NCBI GenBank assembly: GCA_963973975.1
Contig: CAXBCF010000002.1
Span: 1-64,000 of the forward strand
Direction of reading: 5' to 3'
Length of the DNA stretch: 64,000 nucleotides
Source of the DNA: UBA1494_A sp963973975
GTDB lineage: Bacteria > Bacteroidota > Bacteroidia > Flavobacteriales_E > Vicingaceae
Positions 33,603 to 42,813 of the stretch are shown here, piece by piece (position 1 is the stretch's first letter; each line of letters starts with the position of its first letter). A model generated the notes under the pieces. That model did no database searches, was not told the origin of the DNA, and saw nothing but the letters and a program-made list of their open reading frames with translations. A program made the position numbers and the translations under genes.

Positions 33603-34985
33603 ATGCTAAAGAAAATCTTTCCACTCACTTTTTTTCTATTTATAATTGGTTTGAGCTCAAGCCTTGCAGCAAAAGTAGAAACCATTATTCAAGGAGATGT
33701 GAAAGGTTTTGAAAATAAGGAGCTTAAAATTGGAGTTTATTTAGATTATATTACTCAAACAAAGGAGTGGATTGCTTCTGGAAAGATTGAAAATGGCAAA
33801 TTTCGTATTGCCATTTCCTTGGATGAAACGCGCCAATTGATTCTAAAAATAGAGGATAAGGAATCCAGTTTTTTTGCAAAACCTGGAGAGCTTTACAATT
33901 TGTCAATTGATTTTGATGCCAAAGCAAATGAAGGAAGGATTCATGATAAATTTTTAAATATTCAATTTCCTTTCCCAAAGCCTGGAGATCTAAACTTAGA
34001 AATAAAGAAGTTCAACACAGCTTATCAAAAGTTTTTCGAAGAAAATTACCGCTTATTTATTATCAATGCTGCAGGAAAGAAAATCGAAAACTTTATTGAA
34101 GAGTGGGAGCCAAAAATTAAAGATGAGGAAAGCTATTCCTCAGAATATATTCGATACGTTTTGGCAAACTTGGAAGATTTAAAGAAGATTCCTAAACAAA
34201 AGTTGTTTGATAAATACCTCAAAAATAAGCCAATACTTTATAACCAAAAAGAGTACTTCAATTTTTTTACACAGCTTTATGCAAGTGATTTTGAGCAAGT
34301 AGTTATTACCAAGAAAGGTACAGAATTGCTTATAGCTTTAATGATGGATGAAAGTTTGGTAAAAAGTAAAAAGTTAGTGAAAGAAATTAAGGGAATGGAA
34401 AATTCACAATTAGCTGAACTTTATTTAATTAATGGACTTTTTGAAGTGTATCACAAAAAGGTGGTTAATCAGAAATCAAGCATGAAAATTTTAGAAGAAA
34501 TTGCAAAAAAAGGGGAGTCTGAAGGCAATAGGATCATTGCAAAGAATACAATATCTCAACTCAAAAAATATGCAGCAATGGCAGTTGCTCCAGATTTTAA
34601 CTTAACGAATACGGAGGGAAAAAAAGTAAAATTATCTGATTATAAAGGCTCGTATGTTTATTTGAGTTTTTGGTCAAATGCTTCTGTACCAAGTTTGAGA
34701 GAGCTCAAAGTGCTTCAGAAATTTCACGAAGAATACGGTAAAAAAATTAAGTTTATCAGCATTAACTTAGACGATGATTCTAACTATTCTAAAAATGTCA
34801 AAGCTGACAATAACTACAATTGGCCATTTTTACACATCGGAGATGATTTCGAACTCAAAGAGCAGTACAACATCAAAACGATTCCATCTTATTTTCTAAT
34901 TGATAAGAATGGAAAATTCCTACAAACAACGGGTACTTCTCCCTTCGAAATTGATCGCAAACTCTTTGAGTTAAATAAAGAGTAA
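33603..34985 (+). CDS. Periplasmic thioredoxin-fold protein lacking the CxxC motif
   Basis: A 460-residue protein with a Sec signal peptide (residues 1-23, ending SSLAA). The first 310 residues resemble the DUF4369/helical linker region found in front of many Bacteroidota TlpA-like proteins. The last 130 are a TlpA/AhpC-type thioredoxin fold (VAPDFNLTNTEGKKVKLSDY, IKFISINLDDD, YNIKTIPSYFLIDKNG), with the cis-proline kept. At the active site, where relatives read WCxPC, the sequence is ASVPS, so both cysteines are replaced by Ser (confirmed in the codons). It is thus probably a non-redox, binding or scaffold protein. It follows coaD by 17 bases. Confidence 0.8.
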   Translation: MLKKIFPLTFFLFIIGLSSSLAAKVETIIQGDVKGFENKELKIGVYLDYITQTKEWIASGKIENGKFRIAISLDETRQLILKIEDKESSFFAKPGELYNLSIDFDAKANEGRIHDKFLNIQFPFPKPGDLNLEIKKFNTAYQKFFEENYRLFIINAAGKKIENFIEEWEPKIKDEESYSSEYIRYVLANLEDLKKIPKQKLFDKYLKNKPILYNQKEYFNFFTQLYASDFEQVVITKKGTELLIALMMDESLVKSKKLVKEIKGMENSQLAELYLINGLFEVYHKKVVNQKSSMKILEEIAKKGESEGNRIIAKNTISQLKKYAAMAVAPDFNLTNTEGKKVKLSDYKGSYVYLSFWSNASVPSLRELKVLQKFHEEYGKKIKFISINLDDDSNYSKNVKADNNYNWPFLHIGDDFELKEQYNIKTIPSYFLIDKNGKFLQTTGTSPFEIDRKLFELNKE

Positions 34986-35065
34986 TTCAATTCAACTGAA
35001 CAGTTAACAGCGTTATTTTTTTGTAATTATTTGGCGATCCCTTAAATTTTGTTCAAATTCGGTTC

Positions 35066-36226
35066 ATGGAACAAAACAAAGGTATATCAGCAATAATTGC
35101 TGCAGCAAAAAAGTTGAGGCAGCACTTGCACCAAGACCCTGAATTGGCACATCAAGAAGTTAAAACCGCTAAGAAGGTACTAGAATTTCTTTTAAATACC
35201 AATCCAGATGAAGTAGTTGAGGGCATTGGAGGAAATGGCCTTATTGTAAGTTACAAAGGCACATCGAAAGGGAAAGATTTGCTATTTAGAGCCGAGTTAG
35301 ATGCTCTTCCGATTGAAGAGGTCAATACCTTTGAACATGCTTCAAAAAATGAAAAAGTCAGCCATAAGTGCGGGCATGATGGACACATGGCAATTCTATG
35401 TGGTTTAGCAATGCTTTTGAAAGATAGGGATAAGTACAAAGGAACTGTGCATTTGCTTTTTCAACCTGCTGAAGAAACCGGTGAAGGGGCAATGAAGATG
35501 TTAGAAGATTCAAAAATTAATGCTTTTAAAGTAGACTATGCTTTTGCTTTGCACAATTTACCTGGCTTTAAAATGGGCGAAATAGTAGTGAAGAGAAATA
35601 CCTTTGCTGCTGCATCCAAAGGTTTAATTGTAAAACTCAAAGGCAAGCCAAGCCATGCTAGTCATCCAAAAGATGGAATAAATCCATTATTTGCAGCTTC
35701 TCAAATTTTGCAACTGTTCAATGAATCACCCAACATGCACACTGCATTAGAAGAGGTGGCTCAAATTACTCCTGTTGGCATTAAAATGGGTCAAAAGGCA
35801 TTTGGAACTTCTGCTTCTGAAGGTGAAATTTATGCTACTCTTCGCACTTATGAAGATGCCACTATGGAACGGATGAGCACTTATTTGGAAGAAAAAATTG
35901 CGGGAATTGCAGCATTACATAAATTGAAGCACAGCATAGAGTGGACAGAAGAATTTGCAGCAGTCAAAAACGATGAAACCTGTTTTGAGATTTTAGAAAA
36001 TGCATTAAAGGAATTAAACTTCGAACAACAAGAAGTGAGCAGTCCATTTCCTTGGTCAGAAGATTTTGGTCGTTTTTCTGAGCGTTTTCCAACCTGTATG
36101 TTTGGCTTGGGAGCAGGTGAAAAACACCAGCAATTGCATCAAGAAGATTATGATTTTCCGGATGACATAATTTCCACAGGAGTACAAGTATTTTATAAAC
36201 TCATAGAAAAAGCAAATCAACAATAA
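35066..36226 (+). CDS. M20 family amidohydrolase
   Basis: A 386-residue metallo-amidohydrolase (M20D, as in hippurate, IAA-amino acid and N-acyl-amino acid hydrolases). Motifs: LRQHLHQDPELAHQE at the N-terminus, FRAELDALPIEE, SHKCGHDGHMAIL (metal ligands), FQPAEETGEGA (catalytic Glu) and AFALHNLPG. A lid domain inserted in the middle (KLKGKPSHASHP) follows. It probably cleaves N-acyl amino acids or similar amides. No signal peptide. A near-consensus -33/-7 pair lies upstream: TTTG then about 20 bases to AAATTTTG. The alanine racemase gene follows after 10 bases. Confidence 0.9.
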   Translation: MEQNKGISAIIAAAKKLRQHLHQDPELAHQEVKTAKKVLEFLLNTNPDEVVEGIGGNGLIVSYKGTSKGKDLLFRAELDALPIEEVNTFEHASKNEKVSHKCGHDGHMAILCGLAMLLKDRDKYKGTVHLLFQPAEETGEGAMKMLEDSKINAFKVDYAFALHNLPGFKMGEIVVKRNTFAAASKGLIVKLKGKPSHASHPKDGINPLFAASQILQLFNESPNMHTALEEVAQITPVGIKMGQKAFGTSASEGEIYATLRTYEDATMERMSTYLEEKIAGIAALHKLKHSIEWTEEFAAVKNDETCFEILENALKELNFEQQEVSSPFPWSEDFGRFSERFPTCMFGLGAGEKHQQLHQEDYDFPDDIISTGVQVFYKLIEKANQQ

Positions 36227-36236
36227 AAGAGATTTC

Positions 36237-37391
36237 ATGATTCACACATCTTATATCGAGCTCAACCAAGAAAATTTAAATTGTAACATTGATTTTATTA
36301 AAAGTCAATTGAAGAATGGAAGTACTTATTCCATGGTGATTAAAGGGAATGCCTACGGTCACGGAATTGAAGATATTATTCCAATAGTTGAAAAATGTGC
36401 TGTCAATCACTTCTCGGTTTTTAGTGCAGAAGAAGCGAAACGTGCCCATCAAGTGATGAGTGAGAATAGTGAATTGATGATCATGGGTTTTATTCATAAA
36501 ATTGATCTTGCTTGGGCCATAAAGAATGATATTTCTTATTATGTGTTTAACATGGAGCGACTTCAAGAAAGTTTAGAAGCTGCAAGATCTTTGGAAAAAC
36601 CTGCAAAAATTCACATAGAGTTAGAAACTGGAATGAATCGTACTGGTTTTAGAAAAGATAGCATTCCTGAATTGACTTCCTTTTTGAATAAGCATCAGAA
36701 ATATTTTAAAATTGAAGGTATTTGCAGTCATTTGGCAGGTGCAGAAAGTGCCAGCAATTACGATCGAATAAAGGCTCAAATTAAATCTTTTCATGAGTTA
36801 AGAAAATCCATGGAAGCTGAAAATATTCATCCGAAGAAATTGCATTTGGCTTGTTCGGCAGCGGCATTAAATTATCCTGAGACTCAATTAGATTTAGTTA
36901 GAATTGGAATTGCGAATTATGGGTATTGGCCAAGTAATGAATTGAAGATGCACCGTTTGATGAAAGAAGAAAACTGGGAAGATCCACTTAAAGCGGTACT
37001 TTCATGGAAAAGTGAAATTATGAGTTTGAATAAAGTTCCAGAAGGGGAGTATGTGAGTTATGGGAAAGCGTATTTGACCAATAGAGATAGTAATATTGCA
37101 GCTATTCCAGTTGGTTATGGATATGGGTTTAGCCGCGACTTAAGTAATTTGGGACGGGTATTAATTAATGGAAAACGAGTGCCAGTAGTTGGTGTAGTCA
37201 ACATGAACATGTTTTTAGTGGATGTAACTGACTTGCCCAACGTTAAAGTTAGCGATGAGGTAGTTTTGATAGGACAACAAGGAGATTTAGCTATTTCTGT
37301 TAGTTCTTTTAGCGATATGAGCAACAGCTTGAACTATGAGTTATTAACTCGATTGCCTCATTATATTCCGAGGTTGATTGTGAATGATTAA
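36237..37391 (+). CDS. alr: Alanine racemase
   Basis: A 384-residue PLP-dependent racemase that makes D-alanine for peptidoglycan. The PLP lysine is Lys36 in MVIKGNAYGHG (a variant of the usual AVVKANAYGHG). The TIM-barrel domain continues with IELETGMNRTGF and HLACSAAALNYPETQLDLVRIGIANYG. The C-terminal beta domain has the second catalytic Tyr in GEYVSYGKAYLT. The PVGYGYGFSRDL and VNMNMFLVDVTD motifs are also characteristic. Its stop codon abuts the stop of the convergent TPR gene with no base in between. Confidence 0.93.
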   Translation: MIHTSYIELNQENLNCNIDFIKSQLKNGSTYSMVIKGNAYGHGIEDIIPIVEKCAVNHFSVFSAEEAKRAHQVMSENSELMIMGFIHKIDLAWAIKNDISYYVFNMERLQESLEAARSLEKPAKIHIELETGMNRTGFRKDSIPELTSFLNKHQKYFKIEGICSHLAGAESASNYDRIKAQIKSFHELRKSMEAENIHPKKLHLACSAAALNYPETQLDLVRIGIANYGYWPSNELKMHRLMKEENWEDPLKAVLSWKSEIMSLNKVPEGEYVSYGKAYLTNRDSNIAAIPVGYGYGFSRDLSNLGRVLINGKRVPVVGVVNMNMFLVDVTDLPNVKVSDEVVLIGQQGDLAISVSSFSDMSNSLNYELLTRLPHYIPRLIVND

Positions 37392-39131
37392 TTACTTACA
37401 AAATTGATTCACAGCCATTTTGGCATTCTCATTTCCTAAGTTCACAGCCTTTTTAAAAGCTTGACATGCAGCTTGAATCTTTCGTTCTTGATGCAAAACA
37501 ATTCCCAACACAAAATAGGCTTGGTCATAATTTTCATCAATACGCATGGCCTTTTCTAAATCTTGATGGGCGTTTGCAAAGTCTTTTTCCTGAACATAGA
37601 GGTAGGCTCTATTGGTGAATGCATCAGCACTGGGTTCTATCCGAATGCTCTCTGAATAATCTAAAAGTGCTTTTTGAAAATCCTTTATTTTAGTGAACTC
37701 ATTCGCCCGATTGAAATAGGCATTGGCATGTGGTTTTAGTTCTATTGCTTTCGAGTAATTTTCAATGGCCTTTGCACTTTCTCCTTTCATTGCCAATAAA
37801 CTTCCTCGGTTTACATAGGCATCGGCATAGTAAGGTTTTAGAGCGATGGCTTGGTTGAAGTGCGTTAAAGCTCGATTGATAGCACCTTCTTCTAGTAATG
37901 CCGAACCTAAATTATTGTGTGCTTGTGCCACTTTCGGGTGCTTTGAAAGTACATCTTGCCAAATACTTTGATCGTTTTCCCAAACTGCAGTTCTTTTGTG
38001 ACTTAGAAATGACAGAAAAAGCGGAATAGCAAATAGAAAATACAAGGCTTTTTTTCGTTTAAATGCATCTTGTAAAAACGAGGCAAGAATTAGAAGTAAA
38101 CCAATCAAAGGAAGGTAGCTATAGCGATCAGTAGTTAATTGGTTTCCGACAGGAATTAACTGGATTACCAGCAAAATGCTAATGATGTAAAAAAGAACCC
38201 CTGTGTACAAAAGGACATTTCCTTTTTTCCAAATTAAATAAGCCAGTAGAATTAGAACAGGGAAACTCAAATAAAACTGAAAGGGCAAAAAGCCATCTGA
38301 TAGTCCGGGGTAGGGATAAAATGCGGAAAGTTCAAAAGGAACTAAAAACTTAAAAGGATAAAAAAGCAATGAATAAGCGCTTAAGAAAATTCGATCGAAA
38401 AAGGAAAACTGAACTGACAAATCGGATAAGTGACCTGCATTTTCTCTTGAATACAATGTAATGATTCCAAAGATCAGAGAAACGAAAAAAAAAGGCACTT
38501 TGTTAAGTATGTTTTTAAAGTTAAAGCCTTTGCTTTGAATAAAATCAATTGCTAGAATTAGAATTGGAAAAACAACAGCACTAGATTTTGAAAAGCACGA
38601 AAGGGTGAATAGTAATAAACTAAGAAAGTAAAACTGCTTTTTATGGGTCTTTTGATATTTAAAATAGGATAGTAAGGCGGTTAAGAAAAATGAAGTAAAA
38701 ACCAAATTGCTAAAAGCAGAAATCCAAACAACACTTTCTACCTGCAAAGGATGAAAAGCGAAGAGACTTACTAAGAAGTAATTTAAAAATTGCTCGATTT
38801 TAAATTCTTTTAAAAGAAGGTAAACCAATACTGTATTGAGCAGGTGAAAAAGGAGGGAAGCAAGATGATATCCTAAAGGATTGAGTTGAAAAATGCTATA
38901 AACGATAGCATAGATCCAAGTTGTAAGTGGCTGATACATACCAACTGAAGTACTGCTAAAAATGGCATTTAAATGAGCAAAATCAATAGATTGGATAGTT
39001 TTATTCTCTACTACTTGTTCATAATCATCCAGGTGGGTGAATTGAAAATGAATTGATTGAGAATAAACCCAAGCTAATATAACTGTGATTAGTAGAAAAA
39101 AAAGAAAGGTACGTTTCATTGAATTTGGCAT
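37392..39131 (-). CDS. GT-C-like membrane protein with C-terminal TPR repeats
   Basis: A 579-residue protein. Residues 1-370 contain about ten membrane helices and the GT-C/TMTC-type first loop: FTHLDDYEQVVENKTIQ, then SVGMYQPLTTW and GYHLASLLFHLLNTVLVYLLL. DD in this loop corresponds to the acidic pair of protein O-mannosyltransferases. Residues 385-579 hold about five TPR units (AHNNLGSALLEEGAINRALTHFNQAI and so on). This is the architecture of TMTC-like O-mannosyltransferases. Lipid-linked sugar transfer to exported proteins is thus plausible, not proven. A second in-frame ATG lies at 39119 and could be the true start. Confidence 0.82.
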   Translation of the reverse strand: MPNSMKRTFLFFLLITVILAWVYSQSIHFQFTHLDDYEQVVENKTIQSIDFAHLNAIFSSTSVGMYQPLTTWIYAIVYSIFQLNPLGYHLASLLFHLLNTVLVYLLLKEFKIEQFLNYFLVSLFAFHPLQVESVVWISAFSNLVFTSFFLTALLSYFKYQKTHKKQFYFLSLLLFTLSCFSKSSAVVFPILILAIDFIQSKGFNFKNILNKVPFFFVSLIFGIITLYSRENAGHLSDLSVQFSFFDRIFLSAYSLLFYPFKFLVPFELSAFYPYPGLSDGFLPFQFYLSFPVLILLAYLIWKKGNVLLYTGVLFYIISILLVIQLIPVGNQLTTDRYSYLPLIGLLLILASFLQDAFKRKKALYFLFAIPLFLSFLSHKRTAVWENDQSIWQDVLSKHPKVAQAHNNLGSALLEEGAINRALTHFNQAIALKPYYADAYVNRGSLLAMKGESAKAIENYSKAIELKPHANAYFNRANEFTKIKDFQKALLDYSESIRIEPSADAFTNRAYLYVQEKDFANAHQDLEKAMRIDENYDQAYFVLGIVLHQERKIQAACQAFKKAVNLGNENAKMAVNQFCK

Positions 39132-39183
39132 TCAATTTTAATCTTTGAGGTTCAATTATACTATTAAGTAAATGCTATCATTA

Positions 39184-41196
39184 TTAATCGTTTTTATTGT
39201 AAAAATCCTTGATCCATTCCAAATAAATGGACATGCCATTATCAGTCTTAATTGTTATCTCAGCTTCTAATTGACTTGCAAGTGTGTAGATTAAAAGAAA
39301 ACCAAAACTATTGGTGTTTTGTTGATCAGGTTTATAGTCTTCAGTTAATCCAACTCCATTGTCTTCTATCAATAGTTTTATTTTTTCACTATCTGAGGTC
39401 ATTTTTATATAGATTTCACCATTGACTTCTCCAGGGAAAGCGTGTTTTAGACTATTTGTGACAATTTCGTTGATTATTAAACCACATGGAATCGATTCAT
39501 CTAAAGATAGTTGCAGTTCTTGTAAGTCAAGTTTTAAATGGATTTTATTTCGATCTATTTGATAGGTATCAATTAATCGCGGAAGTAAATCTTTTATGTA
39601 CTCATTGAAAAAAGGTGAAATTCGCTTATCATTTTTATATAAACTCTCATGAATCAGTGACATGGAGTTAATTCTAGCACGGCATTCAAACAATATACTT
39701 TTTAATTGATCATCTTGAAGGTATTGCGATTGAATACTCAGCATGCTCGAAATGATTTGCAAATTATTTTTTACTCGATGATGAATTTCACCCAATAGTG
39801 ATTGATTAATTTGTAACTCGTCTTTTAATTTTTGATTGAGCTTCCCGTTTTTGCGATTAATCCTTAGAACAATGGTTAATCCGATCAGGAAAATCAGAGA
39901 CAAGCTAATTAGAAAGAAAATCAGTGTCTCTTGATACTTGTATTTTTCATATTGTAATTTTTCTTTTTCTTGTGCTATTTGTAATTCAAACTCTGTGTCT
40001 TTTAATTTTCTATTTTCATTTAAAGAAAGTTGGTTGATTGCATCATTTTCTACTTTGATACTATCCAAAGCATTTATTTTTCTTTTGAGAAATAAGTTAC
40101 TTTGTTTAACATCCCCTTTTTCTTCGTAAAGTTTTGCCAACAAAGCTGAAACATCTCGGTCAATTTCAAAATCTTGTTGTTTATCCAACAGCAACAATGC
40201 TTCATTAGCAAAATAGAAAGCGGAATCTTTTTGATTTAATCGGTTTTTAATTTCTGCTAAAAGATAAAAATCTTTAGAAATTCCTGGAATATATTCAATG
40301 TTGTTGTTAAGTTCAAATGAGCACTCAACGAAATATTTTGCACTATCAATTTTGTTGATATTGAGGTATCCTTCCCCTAAAGCTTGGTAAGCATAGGCGA
40401 TTAAAATCTTTCGTTCACTTTTTAGAATGTCATTGAGTGCTACGCTCAATAATTTTATAGATTTGGTGTAATTTCCTCTTTCTTGTGCAATCAGCGCCAA
40501 GTTTGATTGGCAAATTGCAAACCCTAAGGTGTCTTTTAAATTTAGAAAATGATTTCCTGCAATTTCATAATACTCCTCTGCCTTATTTAGGTAATTGATA
40601 TAAAGGTAAGTAGATCCAATTTGTAAATAGGCAAATGCCAACTGCTTATCTTGATTGGTAGATTTGAATTTATCTACAGCCTTAAAAATTGTTTCAATTG
40701 ATTCGATGTACTTTCCTATGGCATAGTAAATAGCTCCTTTTTTCAAAAGCAACTCACCAATTTGGTCGAATTGATTTTCAGAGTTTAAGATAAACAATGC
40801 TTCATTTACTTGGTATAGCGCTGAATCTAGTTTAGAAATTTCCATGTAGAAGTCAACAAGGTAATTTCTAATTTTGGCATTTTGAATTAAAAAACCATTG
40901 GCATTACAGAAGTCAATGAGCCTTTTTGCTTCTTCTATAGCTAGTTGTAATTCAAAGTTGCTAAGTAAATCTAACTTTTGATAAGCAAGTTCTAAAAAGC
41001 TTGAATCATTTCCATTGATTCGTGTTAAATCAATTTTATGAAGCTTTTCTAAAGCTTTAATCGAATCTTTTTCCAGCTTAAATCTAATGAGCTCAAATTG
41101 TTGATAATAGTCTGCAACTCGGATTTTATTTTCTTCGGCTTGAAGAAAAATAGGTAGTGAAAAGAGAATAAATAAAAGAATTTTTTTTTGACTCAA
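39184..41196 (-). CDS. TPR-containing sensor histidine kinase (HisKA_2 type)
   Basis: A 670-residue sensor kinase. A signal peptide (residues 1-20) is followed by about ten TPR-like units in the periplasm (30-400), one membrane helix (around 425-445), and a cytosolic kinase core. The core has the HisKA_2 phosphoacceptor motif GEIHHRVKNNLQ (His near 468), the N box INEIVTNSLKHAF and G1 box IEDNGVGL. No response regulator is encoded nearby. It begins with TTG at 41196: the frame has a stop three codons upstream, and TTG gives a complete signal peptide. It lies 14 bases downstream of fbp, so it is probably co-transcribed. Confidence 0.9.
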   Translation of the reverse strand: MSQKKILLFILFSLPIFLQAEENKIRVADYYQQFELIRFKLEKDSIKALEKLHKIDLTRINGNDSSFLELAYQKLDLLSNFELQLAIEEAKRLIDFCNANGFLIQNAKIRNYLVDFYMEISKLDSALYQVNEALFILNSENQFDQIGELLLKKGAIYYAIGKYIESIETIFKAVDKFKSTNQDKQLAFAYLQIGSTYLYINYLNKAEEYYEIAGNHFLNLKDTLGFAICQSNLALIAQERGNYTKSIKLLSVALNDILKSERKILIAYAYQALGEGYLNINKIDSAKYFVECSFELNNNIEYIPGISKDFYLLAEIKNRLNQKDSAFYFANEALLLLDKQQDFEIDRDVSALLAKLYEEKGDVKQSNLFLKRKINALDSIKVENDAINQLSLNENRKLKDTEFELQIAQEKEKLQYEKYKYQETLIFFLISLSLIFLIGLTIVLRINRKNGKLNQKLKDELQINQSLLGEIHHRVKNNLQIISSMLSIQSQYLQDDQLKSILFECRARINSMSLIHESLYKNDKRISPFFNEYIKDLLPRLIDTYQIDRNKIHLKLDLQELQLSLDESIPCGLIINEIVTNSLKHAFPGEVNGEIYIKMTSDSEKIKLLIEDNGVGLTEDYKPDQQNTNSFGFLLIYTLASQLEAEITIKTDNGMSIYLEWIKDFYNKND

Positions 41197-41210
41197 AACA
41201 GCTTAAAGCA

Positions 41211-42206
41211 TTAGTAGAAAGTTAATAAGGTATTCACCATTTCTTCTGATCCTAAAATTGTTGGTACACGTTGATGCAGTTTTTTTGGGTCAACTTCTAA
41301 AATTCGTTCCTTCCCTGTTGTGGCAACCCCTCCTGCTTGTTCCATGATCATTGCCATTGGGTTACTTTCGTAAATCAGTCTCAGTTTTCCATCAGGGTTT
41401 TTACTGGTTTCAGGATAAATAAAGATACCACCTTTTATTAAATTACGGTGAAAGTCAGCTACCATCGATCCAATGTATCTTGCTGTATAAGGACGATTAG
41501 TAGCTTTATCTATCTTTTTGCAATAATTGATGTAATTATTAATCGAATCTGAGCAATAAGCAAGATTGCCTTCATTGATAGAGTATATTTTTCCGTTTTT
41601 TGGAATTGTTAAATTGGGATGTGATAAGCAAAACTCTCCAATGGATGGATCTAAAGTAAAGCCGTTTACTCCATTTCCAGTGGTATAAACCAACATGGTT
41701 GAAGAACCATAAATCACATAACCTGCAGCTATTTGATTGATGCCTTTTTGGAGTAAATCCTCTTCATTGGCCATAGAACCTATTTGAGACTTCCTTCTAA
41801 AAATACTGAAAATTGTACCTATTGAGACATTCACATCGATGTTTGATGAACCATCAAGCGGGTCAAAGGACACCACATATTTTCCTTTTTTTGAATGTTC
41901 ACTTTCAAAAGCGACAAAAAAATCATTTTCTTCAGATGCAATTGCACAAACTTCACCACCATTTTTAAAAGCTGCGATAAATTGATTGTCTGCGAAAACA
42001 TCTAATTTTTGCTGGGTTTCACCTTGAATATTTTCGTTTTCTGTGCTACCCAAAATGTTAACCAAGCCTGCTTTGTTAACTTCTCTATTTACTATTTTTG
42101 AGGCAATTACGATGTCATTTAGTAAACGGCTTAACTCTCCACTTGCAAAAGGGAAGTCATCTTGTTTCTCAATAATAAATTCACTTAGTGTCTTAACTCC
42201 ATCCAT
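41211..42206 (-). CDS. fbp: Fructose-1,6-bisphosphatase class I
   Basis: A 331-residue enzyme that hydrolyses fructose 1,6-bisphosphate in gluconeogenesis. The signature [23 protein letters not shown], where the acidic residues bind the metal ions, is at about residues 113-135. CAIASEEN lies before it and [22 protein letters not shown] near residue 280. The length and motifs match the tetrameric FBPase I family. The histidine kinase gene follows on the same strand. The upstream gap is shared with the divergent GNAT gene. Confidence 0.96.
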   Translation of the reverse strand: MDGVKTLSEFIIEKQDDFPFASGELSRLLNDIVIASKIVNREVNKAGLVNILGSTENENIQGETQQKLDVFADNQFIAAFKNGGEVCAIASEENDFFVAFESEHSKKGKYVVSFDPLDGSSNIDVNVSIGTIFSIFRRKSQIGSMANEEDLLQKGINQIAAGYVIYGSSTMLVYTTGNGVNGFTLDPSIGEFCLSHPNLTIPKNGKIYSINEGNLAYCSDSINNYINYCKKIDKATNRPYTARYIGSMVADFHRNLIKGGIFIYPETSKNPDGKLRLIYESNPMAMIMEQAGGVATTGKERILEVDPKKLHQRVPTILGSEEMVNTLLTFY

Positions 42207-42307
42207 GATTTTCGGGGATCTTTTTTAATAAATGCTAGAATTGGCAAATATCGAAATTTTAAGTGCAAAGAATGTTCAAAATTTCAAATATATGAAAGGC
42301 ATATAGT

Positions 42308-42315
42308 TACTTTTG
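42308..42315 (+). promoter_or_regulatory. Perfect -7 box (TACTTTTG) 6 nt before the ATG at 42322
   Basis: An exact TAnnTTTG match, six bases (accttc) from the ATG of the GNAT gene that precedes lysC. Any TTG-started version of the gene would begin inside this box. Confidence 0.55.
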
Positions 42316-42321
42316 ACCTTC

Positions 42322-42813
42322 ATGAATCAATTTGAAATTAGGAAAGCTATAAAATTAGACTGTGAGTCTATGTTGCAATTAATTCAAGAGCTTGCAGACT
42401 TTGAAAAAGCAAGTGATGAAGCCATTCTCTCTGTAAAAAATTTAGAAGAGGATGGCTTTGGAAAGGGCGCTATTTTCGAGGCTTATGTGGCAGAAATAGA
42501 TGGAACTGTAGTTGGAATGGCTTTGTACTATGAAAAATATTCAACTTGGAAGGGAAGGGCCTTGTATTTAGAGGATTTAGTTGTTACACAATCTAAACGA
42601 GGATTGGGTATTGGCAAAGCTTTGTTTGAAGCAGTAATAGTAGAAGCAAAAAGCCGAAACAGCGGTAGAATGGAGTGGCAAGTATTGGATTGGAATGAAG
42701 CGGCAATTGAATTTTACAAAAGTTATGCTGCTGAATTAGACCCTGAATGGATAAATGGGCGTTTTAGTAGGATGCAATTGCAAAATTTCACTACAAAAAC
42801 TTCGGAGAAATGA
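42322..42813 (+). CDS. GNAT family N-acetyltransferase (diamine acetyltransferase-like)
   Basis: A 163-residue GNAT enzyme of the spermidine/spermine-type: MALYYEKYSTWKGRALYLEDLVVTQSKRGLGIGKALFEAVI contains the acetyl-CoA-binding R-G-x-G-I/K-G/A loop, and EWQVLDWNEAAIEFYKSYAAELDPEW is typical of SSAT/PaiA relatives. The acceptor may be a polyamine, thialysine or another small amine. The ATG at 42322 is preferred over a TTG at 42313 because a perfect -7 box precedes it. Its stop overlaps the start of lysC (ATGA). Confidence 0.87.
   Translation: MNQFEIRKAIKLDCESMLQLIQELADFEKASDEAILSVKNLEEDGFGKGAIFEAYVAEIDGTVVGMALYYEKYSTWKGRALYLEDLVVTQSKRGLGIGKALFEAVIVEAKSRNSGRMEWQVLDWNEAAIEFYKSYAAELDPEWINGRFSRMQLQNFTTKTSEK

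Noticed and set aside
42207..42307. A paired -33/-7 promoter for fbp (TATATTTG on the minus strand at 42285-42292)
   Set aside because: The box is a good match but lies about 80 bases from the fbp start with no supporting -33; a second candidate nearby is imperfect, so I could not choose.
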